Part shown: positions 37,101 through 48,999 of the stretch, one piece after another
Layout: every line of letters begins with the position of its first letter
How positions within the stretch are numbered: the first letter of the stretch is position 1
Origin: Sweltsa coloradensis
Lineage: Eukaryota; Arthropoda; Insecta; Plecoptera; Chloroperlidae
Reading direction: 5' to 3'
NCBI GenBank assembly: GCA_024449915.1
Contig: JAMZAV010001041.1
Span: 620,001 to 684,000, forward strand
Length of the DNA stretch: 64,000 nucleotides
Made by a program: the position numbers and the translations under genes
Notes under the pieces: model-generated
The model's input: only the letters and a program-made list of their open reading frames with translations
What the model was told of the DNA's origin: nothing
Databases searched by the model: none

Positions 37101-39427
37101 CAAGCTTGGATAATTACTTTGTGCCCGCATGTACTGGTAATGGCATAATCGAAATATTGATTGGCCAATAGTTTGATAATCACTTAAATCCTAAAACCAA
37201 TATTCGCAAATCCATCCGGGACCGGTGTATGTTAAAATAATAAACCACATTGCAGTCTTGATTGTGTTTTCGATGTCATTTGATCATCGGAGGGGGTACG
37301 AGCTCTCTCAAATCCAATTATTTTTCACAAATTTGTATTTCCCTGCTGTCGATATAATATTGTGTGTGCTGGATGTCGATAATGTGTCGAGGCGCTGTCA
37401 TCAGTGGCGGGCGACCTACCGACCCCTTGCCTGACAGCCATGATCGGCTTACAGGCCTATACGTGGGTTTACGGAGGTGTGAGCGTCGTTGAGTGCATGG
37501 TTCGCGTAGGCTACTTGTAATCTGCGGGACATCTCAACGCTGCTACTTCAGTGGTTTAGCCCATGGCAGGGACTGAGAAGTTCTAATTTTTAGACGTGTT
37601 GTGTAGAATCGTTTAGCTAAAACTAGAGCGTATTTCTTTCAAAACACATTTTCGAAACTCAAAACTACCCTTTTTAGCCTGCTTCCCTGTCGCTTTTTGT
37701 AATTTATAGCGTATGGCTTTGTTTCTAAAAATATGTATTTCTAAAAACAAAATTTTATCAACCCCATAATTATCATGATGTTATCAAAATAATAACAATT
37801 TTTAGGTTCATTTTAATTATCTTATCACTTGTCAATCATTATCAATTTATCTTATAATACTTTAGGTGACGTTAAAAAACACGTGTTGTTTTAGATTTTT
37901 TTTTCGGAAATTAGTTTCGATTGGAAATTGTAACACACGTTCAAAAGAACCCACACACATCGTACGAGAATACATTTTCCAACTGATATTTTATTACAGA
38001 AGGCTTTGGCCTCAACCACTCGCACAGATATCCTCCCGTTTTGTTCAGTATTCTCTCCTATCTGCATTGGTTCTTTCTGGTCCAAGATAACGAGAGCTTT
38101 AGCGACCACTTCCATTTAATTACTTTTGAATAATTGCTTTTTTATATTTATTCAACATCGAAAGCGGTGCAGAGCAGAGTAGACTAGAGCGTACTCGGTG
38201 ATCGGTTCTACACGATGGTTGGCTACCGGGTCGGATGGTGTTCGCCCCTCGCTAACACACACATCTAATTAAAACAACCCCGACGAGGAAACCCATCAAA
38301 CGATTACCATGTTATTATGTTATGGATCAGCAAACCGTCCTCAAACACTTCAAAAGTTAAATTACACTTTAATTTTCCTGTTTTATATGGTCGTCGCACC
38401 TATATATACTTTCAGGGCATTGCGGTATTCGGTTTTGCCCATAGCTTTGACGACGCCGGTGTAGAACATAAATTGGCGCCGTTACAAAATGCGGCGTCAC
38501 TCGTGGCACACGTAGCCCGTGCGTCGACGTCGGTGACCCCGTAGCACCTCACAATGTATTGGAATCTTGGAGCGAAATCAGAAGAGGTCGTTTACATATT
38601 GTTGTGTCGTTTTTATAGTTTTTAAGGTTGCTTCATGGTATTTCAAGTGCGTACACATTTCCTTTATTTTTTTAAAAATTTTAATTCACTTAATGCGTAA
38701 TAGGTTACCAGACAATTAATGTCACAATTGTTGTTGCTCAATTATTTTTCAACAACATTTTTCCTATGAGCAGTTCATCATGTTTGCTATAGACATAGTC
38801 ATTGAAAGCGTTAATTAGTCCCATTTAATTAATTCGTATTTCAAGATTCAATTTAAATTCGGATCACATTCAGTTTGTTCATAAGAGAGCGTTTAATTGT
38901 TAGCTCGTAATATACCGTGTAACCAGCTAGAAACAACCCACAAACCGAATCTTCAGTTTACAGTTAAGTGCGAGAACAACTCACTATTACAACCATAAAA
39001 CCCTGAAACGAGACAATCTTAATCCGAGATTTCGCCTGAAGTACGGCCATTCATTTAATATACTTACCTAAACGTACGCTTCTCTTCGTGTTCCTAAGTT
39101 ATAGTGGATTGCTCCGGTTGTTATCAAATGAGCTAAAAGAAGTTCGTTAATGGAACATTGTGAATTATTTTCTAGGTGCGTGGTTCTGCAGTCCAGGAAG
39201 TGAATAGACGTTTAATATGTAGGAAAACAATTCGAAACCGTGCAAGTCATTGTCAGATTGTTCTTGTTTTCTGCAGCATAGTATAGATATTTTCTATAGG
39301 GAACTTATCTTCGAGTAGCTCGAACAGTAACTTATAATTTTTAAAGTGTTTGCACATTATTTGTCACTCATAAGTTGATATGTTTTACACTCAATTAAGT
39401 ATACGTAAAGATGTTGATGAATGTTCA
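34146..39427. other. unique DNA, no gene supported
   Basis: Open frames are at most 87 codons (34,563-34,826) and unremarkable. The minus and plus frames at about 37,866-38,115 overlap and shadow each other. The 38,160-38,560 part is GC-richer and includes a 75-codon frame (38,317-38,544) of no known family. No tRNA or repeat recognised. Confidence 0.45.
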
Positions 39428-39430
39428 ATT

Positions 39431-39494
39431 AAATAAATAAATAAATTCGTATTTAGAGTCTACCCAATTAGTCTTATAACTGATTTTCAGTGGT
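39431..39494 (-). mobile_element. truncated SINE 3' end with AAAT tail
   Basis: (AAAT)n at 39,431-39,445 leads into ATTCGTATTTAGAGTCTACCC, then AGTCTTATAACTGATTTTCAGTGG. This closely matches the tail-proximal part of the copies at 42,788 and 63,650. The body and tRNA head are missing, as expected for 5' truncation. Confidence 0.75.
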
Positions 39495-41070
39495 GTCGTT
39501 CGCCTACAAATTTCCACAATTTGGTACAACCGACTTTAAATGTTTTGTTAGTTGTTATAATTTTGCGTTTTACAATCTGTTTGGCGAAAAATGAGTATTT
39601 CTGACTCTATTTCACATTATTACGATAATAAGAATAATCAACCGAAATAGTGCACAAATCCTTCGACAAAATCAAAATGTTTACGTCTTAAAATGTATTT
39701 AAACTTATCGGCAACTGTCATACAACCCTATATCACAAACTACAGTACCAACTTGCCAACGGTTGATCCCTTCCCTGAAGCTGAGCCGGTTCCAACTTGT
39801 GACCGGTTCAGGCGATTGTTGAATCTCCTCCGTCCAAAATCTTTAATGCTCGTTACGTTTATACGAAGAGAATGCTCAAATCTTATGGAGTAGGGAGTTT
39901 TTACCGACTAGGTTGACAAAAATATACAAGAAAATGATACAACTTCCTCAATAAGTTTGTTCTCTTACGTGTTTGTCGATAGGAGTAAGCAATGTCCATA
40001 CACGCTCTCACCTCTTTTCAGTCTTATCATCATTCGTAAACACACAATTCTTCTGATCGATTGGCTTCGGACTATACATTTAGCCCCACTAAAATACACA
40101 TGTGTGGACTACACGGTTTTGATTTTCCCGTCCATCTTCCCTGCTGATGTGCGCGCGTGTGCGTGTGCGTGTGCGTGTGCGTGTGCATGCGCGAGTGCGC
40201 CTGCGTAACAGAGTTGGCCGGGCTGCGGTGTCGAGTGTGTGGTAGTGCGATGAATTCCACTCCAAACTTTTGAGACAAGGAAACCCTTTCAAAATGTTTA
40301 CCCATGTCGAGAATCGTATCATATCAACAGTATTCAGCCTAGTATTGTGAACACAACACTGTCAAGTGAAAATGTGTCTGTTTCGCATCGTTATATCGCG
40401 AGCTTGGTGAAAAATAGAATCGCATTTATCTCACGCCAAATTAATGAAACGACGCCGAACACTACATTAACGAAATAAATAATCATCTGGTAGGTGTATG
40501 ATGCTGGCAAATAATCATACAAAAATGTCTCGTTGTGAAAACGTATACGCGAAAAGAAACACAAACATACAATCAAAGTTGGCTCGTTGTCAAATGAACA
40601 CCCACCCAACCCTTCACTTGTTACACATTCTACAGTAAGAATTTTAGGAAGGAATCTATTTTTGGCATCGCACGCTTGTATTAGTTTGTCATCATAATAA
40701 ACCTTACTAGACAATACATTTAAAAACATTCTCTCTCAATGTGTCAACGTTCTACTTCTCACAGTGCGAGATCAGAACAACGGTTTATTTTTACAAATCT
40801 TATAAAAATGTTCATCCCAACGAAATACAGTAAAAAAAAATTATCTATAATTTCCTTTTTTTTCTCAATTTCATTCGGGAAACACTCCCGTAGGTGTAAT
40901 TGATTTTATAGAAATCAATCTAGAAATTAAAAAATTGCGTTAGGTATATAACGACATTATAAATTAGATAGATTAGATGGTCAATTCAAAGGCAGCAGAA
41001 TCGTTGCAGTACTGTTCCAATCTATTCAGATCTACAATGCACCAACAATCCAGATGATATGGAGTTAACC
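39495..41070. other. unique DNA with one GT-rich microsatellite
   Basis: The longest frame is 112 codons on the minus strand (40,391-40,729), with hydrophobic stretches typical of AT-rich noncoding DNA and no recognised domain. Frames at 40,072-40,322 merely translate the GTGTGC repeat at 40,150-40,190. Confidence 0.45.
40150..40190 (+). repeat. (GTGTGC)n microsatellite
   Basis: About six units of GTGTGC with flanking GC-alternating sequence. Alternating purine-pyrimidine DNA of this kind can adopt Z-form. It explains the Cys/Ala and His/Thr/Arg runs in overlapping frames. Confidence 0.9.
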
Positions 41071-41141
41071 GTCCCAGTAGCTTAGGGGTGAAGCACTCGA
41101 CCGGCTATCGGGAGACCGGGGTTCGATACCCCGCCGGGATG
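41071..41141 (+). tRNA. tRNA-like sequence, probable pseudogene or SINE head (anticodon GGC)
   Basis: A nearly complete cloverleaf. The acceptor arm is 41,071-41,077 with 41,134-41,140, containing an A:C mismatch and a terminal G:T. The D arm is GCTT/AAGC, with a short 7-base loop. The anticodon arm is CTCGA/TCGGG. The T arm is CGGGG/CCCCG, with loop TTCGATA. Both pol III boxes are intact (TAGCTTAGGGGTG and GGTTCGATACC), and TTTTT follows 3 bases after the acceptor. Position 33 is C instead of the nearly invariant T, and the anticodon would be GGC (Ala). With the acceptor mismatch, this argues for a pseudogene or retroposon head over a working tRNA. Confidence 0.55.
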
Positions 41142-42602
41142 GATTTTTAATTTCTGGATTGAATTCTACAAAATATAATTTGCTTCTCGTGATGATTCAA
41201 TATAATCTGGTCTCACTTCAGATCCTTTGGCGTAATATCACATATATAATATGTGTGTGTCCACTGTCCAGCTATGCGATAGATAGTAATTTAGGAACAT
41301 TTCTCGTTGCTCGCCTTTCAAACCTTTCAGGTCTCACACGAATCAGTGGGTGGATTCTCTCTCCTCTCAATATCCACCTCCATCCATGCATGCATGCATT
41401 AGCACAATCGCACCTGTTCATTACTGAGTTTCTCTAAATTGCTTGACCTTTGCCCCGACCTTACACGTGCCTTGGAAATGGGCTGAGGGGGATGGAGCCT
41501 GTTTAAATAATTGGGAAGAGACTAACCAAGTAGATTCCGGCCACCATGTTTGTTTTTTCAATCTAGTCTGCCAAAGGCAGCAACGGCTTGCGCGTACATG
41601 CTTGCACTATCCCGTCGGTTGATTTTCCTTGTAATTCTTACAGAAAAACGGAAATTAGATTTTTTAAATACGAAGCTGTACAAAATATTGCTCCGGAAAG
41701 GCGAGTGAACAATTAGCTGATGTCAAAACGTGTCTTCCATCTTGACTATTTTCCCATTTAAGTTTTTATGCGGGTACATTGCACAAACACAAATACATGC
41801 ACAAAGTAAATTTGTTTCAACATTTTATGAATGTTTTTTCTAGAATTACATTACATACATACATACATTACATTACTAGAATAACGTGGATGAGGCCACG
41901 TTTTACTGGGTAATTAAAGCCTTTGACAGTGTGAATGTACATCTAATGAAACGAAGTTTGTGCCTCCTCCTTGTGTCTTCGGAATGTCGTTCTAGTTCAT
42001 CTGTATCCGACATTACAGTTCAACGTAAACATATTCAAGTACAGTCGTCACCAAATCACCAAACACGACATGTATCTATTTGTCAATCCCAACAGTTAAT
42101 CACTTGGCAACAGTTATCACAAACGCGTTTTTAAAAAGCGAACACCAACCATTGAAACAACAGCTCTTGAAACCTTTTCCAATATCAAGTCTCCATATTT
42201 TCCCGTTGAAACCTCCATTATCCATACTTCACACAATATTTATGCTGTATATTAAAATGTTTTGAATTTGTTTTTGTACTAATACAATACTGCATGAGTT
42301 TATAGTTTTGAATACAGGATGTGAGACCCCACTACTTTGTATCCCCTACTATTTCTCTTCTCCGGAGCATTTCTAGCGTAAAATATAGCGTTTCTGCAGC
42401 TATGTCGAAGGTTTTACTACACCTCTTTACTGCTGCCGGTATTGAAATATAGGCCAACTATATATCATACACGCTCTACTTCTTGGATCGAATACAGACG
42501 GTATTTATGTGAACTGTGTCTTGATAATGTCACCATGATAATGGTATAAATAAAACAAAAATTTGTTGTCCTTTGTAAATCAGTTTTTTAACTGAACTGG
42601 AT
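41142..42602. other. unique DNA, no gene supported
   Basis: Frames of 82-92 codons (41,159-41,437 and 41,886-42,134) have no motifs. A short (ATAC)n run at 41,845-41,873 is a small microsatellite. If the tRNA-like sequence at 41,071 heads a SINE, its body would start here, but no related copy in the window lets me define it. Confidence 0.4.
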
Positions 42603-42787
42603 AAAATAAATAAATAAAAAAATAAATAAATAAATAAATAAATAAATAAAAATAAATACATAATACATACATACATACATACATAATACATACATAACAT
42701 ACATACATACATACATACATACATACATACATACATACATACATACATACATACATACATACATACATACATACATAAATAAATAAA
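42603..42787 (-). repeat. compound (AAAT)n and (ATAC)n microsatellite, SINE tail
   Basis: (AAAT)n occupies about 42,603-42,657 and (ATAC)n about 42,658-42,775, then AAATAAATAAAG joins the SINE 3' end at 42,788. Overlapping minus-strand frames translate the repeat as MYVC and FIYL runs and are not genes. Two different tetranucleotides in one tail suggest expansion after insertion. Confidence 0.9.
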
Positions 42788-43204
42788 GTGAATTCGTATT
42801 TAGAGTACCCACTCAGTCATATAACTATGATTATCAGTGGGGGACAGTTAACCAAAGCGACCAAGCCAACCCTGTGCCCCCTGACGCAATCGACGAGTGA
42901 GTGATAACCAACCAAAGAACGTTTTTTTTTAAATAACAAAATATATCAATCAGTGGTATTGACAGTGCGAACACTCGCGGATCAACGCCAGAATCAACAA
43001 GGCCGATTCAGAACAACTTTAAATTTATTATGTGCCTCGTTGCTAGGACAGCTCCAAAGTCACCGTTTTTTTTTTTCCAAAGACAAGAACTGATTGTCTT
43101 AAGTCCAAATCAGAAGTTAAAAAACTTCTTACTTTAGGCGAGAATCGGACCCTGGACCTTCTGCATTGGAAGCAGAAACGCTAACCACAAGACCAACGAG
43201 CCAC
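42788..43204 (-). mobile_element. tRNA-derived SINE, most complete copy
   Basis: The minus-strand head runs from 43,204 to about 43,137. It has an A-box-like TGGTCTTGTGGTTAGC, an anticodon-arm-like hairpin around CTGCTTCCAATGCAG and a B-box-like GGGTCCGATTCTC, resembling Gly(UCC)-type tRNA in the anticodon loop. A body of about 350 bp follows, including AGCAACGAGGCAC. A conserved 3' segment then contains ATATGACTGAGTGGG and TAAATACGAATTC before the tetranucleotide tail. Partial relatives lie at 8,690, 16,616, 39,431, 59,051 and 63,650. No protein is encoded; mobility would depend on a LINE partner not seen here. A clear target-site duplication could not be found. Confidence 0.8.
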
Positions 43205-46200
43205 GCAAATGTCTTTAAAATGGCATTATGCATGATTCAATTAAAATACACGCGACGTAAACATGACAGGCAAGTATTTTGCATTTTATTTTAAGTGGCT
43301 TTCCATGTGTTCAGTTAGTGGTCGGAGACGCCCTTGGCAGGTTGGTAATTTTCAGCTCGAATGCAAACGAACTTGCGACCAAAGACGTTGGGAAGATCCA
43401 TCTGGTTAGGTGTACCTACTTATGGTTCGGAGGCAATCGCGATTGTCATCGTCCTCCATCGTCACGATAACCGCAGTTATCTATATTATCGACGTGAAAG
43501 ACTTACGATTCTACTTTGTACCATCTAATGATGTTGACGTTATTTTTTCGTTTTACTGCGGCCATCTTGCATTAATGTATTGAAGTACGTCGCCTTTTAC
43601 AGGTCCCACCCTACGTTTTACGCGTTATTAATTTTATCCAGTTGATGAACGTATAGTATCTATGTCCAATTAGTCTTTCTTTGAAGGCAGAGAACATTGA
43701 GCAAACCTGAGCTATGCCTTATTACCCGTTGTATGTCAAGTATTCCTTCTATTTTATTCCTTCAATTTATTTTCCTTATTACTCTTTCTAAGGTTGTCTT
43801 TATTTGTTAAACGGTCGCGGACAAACGCTAATCTCTTTCACCGTGAAGTGACTCTATGACATACTGCCATTAAAATGAGATCCATTCGAAATTGGTGTCA
43901 TGACATTTAGATGTCTGCACACAGACACACACACACGAGAAAAAGTTGTCAACGATCGAGCAACCTCCAACCTGCGACATTTCAACAAATAGTGGCCTAC
44001 TCGTGCACACTCCTGGGGCCGCGTGTTCGGGTGTCTGGTGTAAGTGCCACTATGCAGCCCTATTCGCAGCCGATTACTCTAGGGATTGAAAAAGCCAATT
44101 CTCCTCCGTTGAAGGTTAATGCATGTGATCCATCAGAAGGGCCTAAGGTTTACACATCCGATTGCGCGTTGTCTGGACTCGTTATTGTTGATGCATTTAG
44201 ATTGATCCCAGATCATCAGGAATCTATTCTTTACCTTTACCTCTACTTTCAAGCGAACAGTTCAAGGTGTTTTGAATAAATCTCATCGAAACATATATTC
44301 GAACAACAATGTCAACAATCTCTTTTTTATACTTTTTTGTTGTGTTTTAATATTGATTAAATTTTAGCTGCGTTGTTGTTGGCACGACATATCCTGAAAT
44401 ACAATTTAAATTTAACAGCACATTATCAATAACAATTGTTTGTTGTATACAAACGATTCTAACCTTTTGCCTTCGTCAGTCAGTAATTTTATTTCATAAA
44501 CGACTATAAATAGAGTTTAATATGAAACTAGAAATGGTTATATGTTAGGATTTGGTCGCGACTGTTGGCTTTCGCAGCACAAAAAAAAATACGATTAAAT
44601 ATAATAACTGGCAAACAATGTTGGAAGTGCTCACAATGCAAACGGTTAAAGATACGGATGGGAAACGCAACATTTATTTTTGTTAATTAGTGAGCATATC
44701 TAAAAGTTAATGGGTACGACTTGAGATAATTGGCAAATTAAGTAGTAATAATATAGTAAGTGTTAATGAAATAATGTTAACCGTAAATATTGCAATGTGT
44801 ACTGCATTAAGATTCTGTCGTCCCGATTTCGGGGAACAAATTAATTTATGGTTTTATATTTGAATTTTGTTTTGTAAGCTTATCTAACGTGTAAATGCAT
44901 ATTTACTTACAATGGATTTAGAAATAATATATACATGTCAGTATGAAAAATGTTTGCGATATGAATACCATAACTTCAAACTTATAAAGTTACTCGTTAA
45001 AAAAATATTACACTTACGTGTGGTGTAGGTCTAACGTGAAAAAATATCAAAATGCTGTCGTAATACTTTCCTGTAAAGTCTATGATAGACACACGCAGAC
45101 AATATTTATGCTGTTATATAGTAGTTTCAGCAAACTAGAGTAAGACCTTATAGCTGTCAGTACCTGTCGGCTCCTCTCATGTCAGATACATCTTGATTAG
45201 CCTCACACATCCCTATTCATAGCTATTGCTCCATTAAATCATCGTAATAGGGCTTCGGGACACGTAAACTCCCGATAAAATATCGATTATAACTCTTGCT
45301 TTAGCATGGCGGCCATCAATTTCAGTGTTATTTTTAATATGTAATAATGTGGTTTCCATGCAGGGAATTTCGTTTATTAGAGTTTGCTACACGGCTCTAT
45401 TGAGGCCACAGTCAGCCTGAGATGTAGCTGTGCGGGCCACGGGTTGCACGACATATCACAATCGAGCATTTTGAACATGGCCATTCCATAGAAAATAAAA
45501 TACGCTCTTACATTCTGCAGTTGGTAAGGCTTCGTCTACATCGTTTTTAATAAAACTCATTCTTATAATTTCAAATGTTGGAAAATAACAACTTGAATGT
45601 GAACTCGTTGCATTTTGGATGCACACAGATCGTGGAATATGTAGACAGTTTGGAATTGAATAGACTCAATTCAATGTTTATTGAAGGGAGAGTGGATTTA
45701 GTGAAGTGGCTTACGTCTCGCAAATATTATACGTTTTAATTTTTGTAATTCACTGAAGTGTGTTCGCATTCAAAACATTTTTACTTTTACTTAATTTTAT
45801 ATTCTCGTCGTTCATTTTTAATTGCGTAACATTAGTCGCGAAACATTTCCCGAGCGGTGTCAAGTGGCAGCAGCTCGAACTACGGCCGCCCAACTTCTCT
45901 CGCAGACGCCTTGACCTCCAGTCAGACAATGTTGCCAACATCTTCCTACACAATCTTACTTTGGAGACAGAAAATATATATTGTTGTTATTTTACACAAA
46001 CACGGTACGGGTAATAGGGAGCGAAGCGAGTTTATCAACAGATTATCTAAGATCACACAAATAATATCAAAATTTTGGTGGAGGTGCCGAGTACGGAAAA
46101 TATAATCTTTTAAAAGTGCTAGCCTAGATCCCTTGACCCATATTTTTTACCAAAATCATTGTGCATCATCTTTGTTCATGGAAAATCTATTTTTAAAAAA

Positions 46201-48244
46201 TCGCATGCCAATCGGAAGTCGCGTTTGGGTTTTATCTTGACACGTGAGACACGCAAAGACGTTCGGTGTACCGAGGGACATAAAGTGATGCTTAAAGTGA
46301 TTGGTAGTCATGAATTTTTTAATTGAACGGTTAATTTAGCTCGTCGTTCCATTCCTTCCTTGCTTCATGCATGAGATCAAGCACGTACAGATGCTATATA
46401 GTAGCTAACATTTTAAAATGCTTTCAATCACTCGTTCAAATGCATAATTCTCTTGCGATTATGTGGCACTCGAGCTGCTGGCATAGTAAGCAGAGTCTAG
46501 ACTGGAGATTATCTGCGGTACCTTGCAGGTTATCCTCTAAGCTATGACAGTTCTGTAGGGCTTATCACAGCTTCACATTCACGTGCTTATCCCATTAGGG
46601 TAGTCTCATCACAAGCGACTCCCCTCCAGACATTCACATATACCCGGGCTCATCTAGAATAATATGCTTTCCTTGTGCCCATTCTTTTAAAATCATTACA
46701 AGTTTTAATATCACCGATAAAGCTTGTCTCTCTGATGGCGCTGGAAAACATGCACTCGTTCTGTCCTGTTAAAACGCGGAATCAAACGCTTATCGTTTAA
46801 AACATTGTAACAGCGTTACATATTACATTCCACCATTCCACGGTGTTATGTTTCATGTTATATTCATTTTCTTCGTTTTATCGCTTGCTTGGGTTTTTTA
46901 CTCGTGTTACAACTAGGGCGTCTGCCTCTAATCGCCCTCTGATCATCGCTTTTTTAGCTTATACCAACATTTTTCATTTAATTTTTACCCTCTCTTCTCT
47001 AGTCTTTATATCCATCTACCATATCGCTAGACCTCAACACATAGGGGTGATGTTTTGGATTTGAATTAGCAATAAAACGAGTAGGAGTGAACATCAGCTG
47101 CAGGCGACTCGTTTATGATATGAAATAAAACGGTTTGTTGATGTTTCAAGTAATGTGTTTTACTATCATTTTGTAAGCTCTGTATAAATACACTATGAGA
47201 AACATTTAAGTAAAGTATGTTGTTATCTAATGTAGCCTATGCTTATATGAATCATTGATATGTGTTGAAATTCAACTCCCGAGTTCTCTGCGAGCAATAT
47301 ACGCGTTCTGTACCCTTCTACCGAGCTATGCAATTAAAACTTCATTAAAATGTCATCCCGTCACTAATTATGGCAGCTTCCGTAAAGCTCGTATTACGTG
47401 TAAGTTATTAGGGCTCTATTTGTATATGCGAGGGCCCACATAATCGTATACCAATCTGGCATTAATCAGTCTGCCATGCAGCTTGAACGCGTCGGCCTAG
47501 CTCGCACGTCGGCTCATTATTCGACTCAAGTAACTCATCACCAAGATGTTTCATTACTCGATAAAACAGCGCGTTATCTCCTTACATGGAAATATCTCGC
47601 AACTCGGAAGAAGAGGCTTGATTGTTTTCAAACAATATTAGCTTAATTATACTATAGTTAATTTAATTAATAATTACATTCTCTGGTAAACTTGTTTGCA
47701 GTTGGATAATGATAACAATTAAGTCGGTATCTCGCAAGTTTCCTAACTACTGTGGATGTTGACACTGTGTAGAGAGCTATACGAGAGTGCGAAATGATGG
47801 TGAGCCCGTGCACAAAACAAACAGAAATCACTTACTCAGTGTGTTCGTTCAATGTGAACGAGCACTCGGGACATGCTTACATCACGCTGGCGTAGCAAGA
47901 ACGCTACCTGGTCAAGCAATGTTTGCAATGACAAGCTAACACTAACAATATCCACTTTTCTTTTAACCACCATTCATATTTGGCCGTTCTTAAAGATTGA
48001 AAGAGTTCTTGCCTGTCGTGATGCTTGAATTAATTTTAATAAATTTCACACCTGAAACAGCCGTCGTGTTCTAAATCTGTCTCGTTCAGTAATTAGCGTG
48101 GTTTCTTTCTGCGTCTGAGCCATCTTAATGAGCTATTCTTTCCGCGCTGATGTAAACAAGGGATGAGTGCTCTAAATGAGTGTATGCGCGATTGTTCGTT
48201 CCTTTTTAACAACCCAGTAATAAATGTGAATACAATTTGAGTAG

Positions 48245-48246
<2 letters not shown>
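43205..48246. other. unique DNA, no gene supported
   Basis: The longest frame is 122 codons (43,911-44,279), with a His/Thr repeat start from an ACAC run and no domain. Frames on both strands at 45,750-46,105 overlap and are mutual shadows. The interval includes one inverted copy of the CGGCACCTCCACCA motif at 46,076. Confidence 0.45.
46076..46090 (-). repeat. inverted copy of the CGGCACCTCCACCA motif
   Basis: TGGTGGAGGTGCCG is the reverse complement of the motif heading the minisatellite at 5,813-5,990. The surrounding bases do not match the rest of that unit. A GAGCGAAGCGAG string about 55 bp upstream (46,019-46,030) recalls the foldback-like element's left end but is too short to call. 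Confidence 0.5.

Positions 48247-48289
<43 letters not shown>
48247..48289 (+). repeat. (GA)n microsatellite
   Basis: An uninterrupted GA dinucleotide run of about 43 bp. Purine-rich runs of this kind can form triplex DNA. It produces the SLSL runs in overlapping minus-strand frames. Confidence 0.95.
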
Positions 48290-48292
<3 letters not shown>

Positions 48293-48824
48293 AGTAATAG
48301 CACACAATACTGTAATCAATTCAATTAATTGATTTGAGGGTGGTTGTGTTATACCTGGGATTTGTCCAATCGTCTGTACGTTGAGCGCCGGTAGCATATA
48401 CGTAGCTCCAAATGACGCGAATACGAATCTCCTATATGACAACATAAATATTTGTTATTTTGTAGCAAAATTATTTAAATAATTAAAATGTGGAATTATT
48501 TCATAGAACGTCGACACGTTAAAGCAGTTAGTCGAACTTCGGTGGAACTCGCTTGGTCCTTGAATCTAGCGAATTCCACATACATTCTGGAGCACCTCTT
48601 GACCTTACATTTTCACCTCCAATAATTAATGATTTTTAGAAATATATGTCTCGTTCAAAGGATTGGGAAATCTCGTTTTCCTTTTATGGGATGTTTACTG
48701 TCAGTTAGTAAACATACTAAATTAATATTTTGTAAATGTACTCTCATAGATACAAACACATTGTAACTTGATGTACTGGTGCAAACTACAACCCCATAGA
48801 ACAGCCAAAAGTGATCCAGACGCA
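48290..48824. other. unique DNA, no gene supported
   Basis: One 67-codon minus frame (48,655-48,858) lacks motifs and runs into the tandem duplication that follows. Nothing else recognised. Confidence 0.45.
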
Positions 48825-48999
48825 ACCCTTGCCTGGTTTGCCCGACGGCAACCTTCACTCTCTGCCGCTCACAGCGCGGTGGTCGTCGCGGGTCTTAGTG
48901 TCAGACGTGGCCACCCTTGCCTGGTTTGCCCGAGGCAACCTTCACTCTCTGCCGCTCACAGCGCGGTGGTCGTCGCGGGTCTTAGTGTCAGACGTGGCC
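48825..48999 (+). repeat. 88-bp tandem duplication, near-identical
   Basis: Unit one is 48,825-48,912 (88 bp) and unit two 48,913-48,999 (87 bp). They appear identical except for one missing base (GCCCGACGGC against GCCCGAGGC). The units are GC-rich (about 60 percent) in an AT-rich setting. Because 88 is not a multiple of three and a base is lost, the two overlapping frames (48,768-49,019 and 48,811-49,107) each translate the repeat in shifting frames. Coding function is therefore doubtful. Confidence 0.9.

Noticed and set aside
40072..40322. Minus-strand frames with HTHT and RTRT runs
   Set aside because: They translate the GTGTGC repeat at 40,150-40,190.
42530..42812. Overlapping minus-strand frames rich in MYVC and FIYL repeats
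   Set aside because: They only translate the ATAC and AAAT microsatellite.
43911..44279. 122-codon plus-strand frame
   Set aside because: Starts in an ACAC simple repeat that codes a His/Thr run, and the remainder matches no family I know.
48093..48445. Minus-strand frames with SLSLSL runs
   Set aside because: They translate the GA microsatellite at 48,247-48,289.
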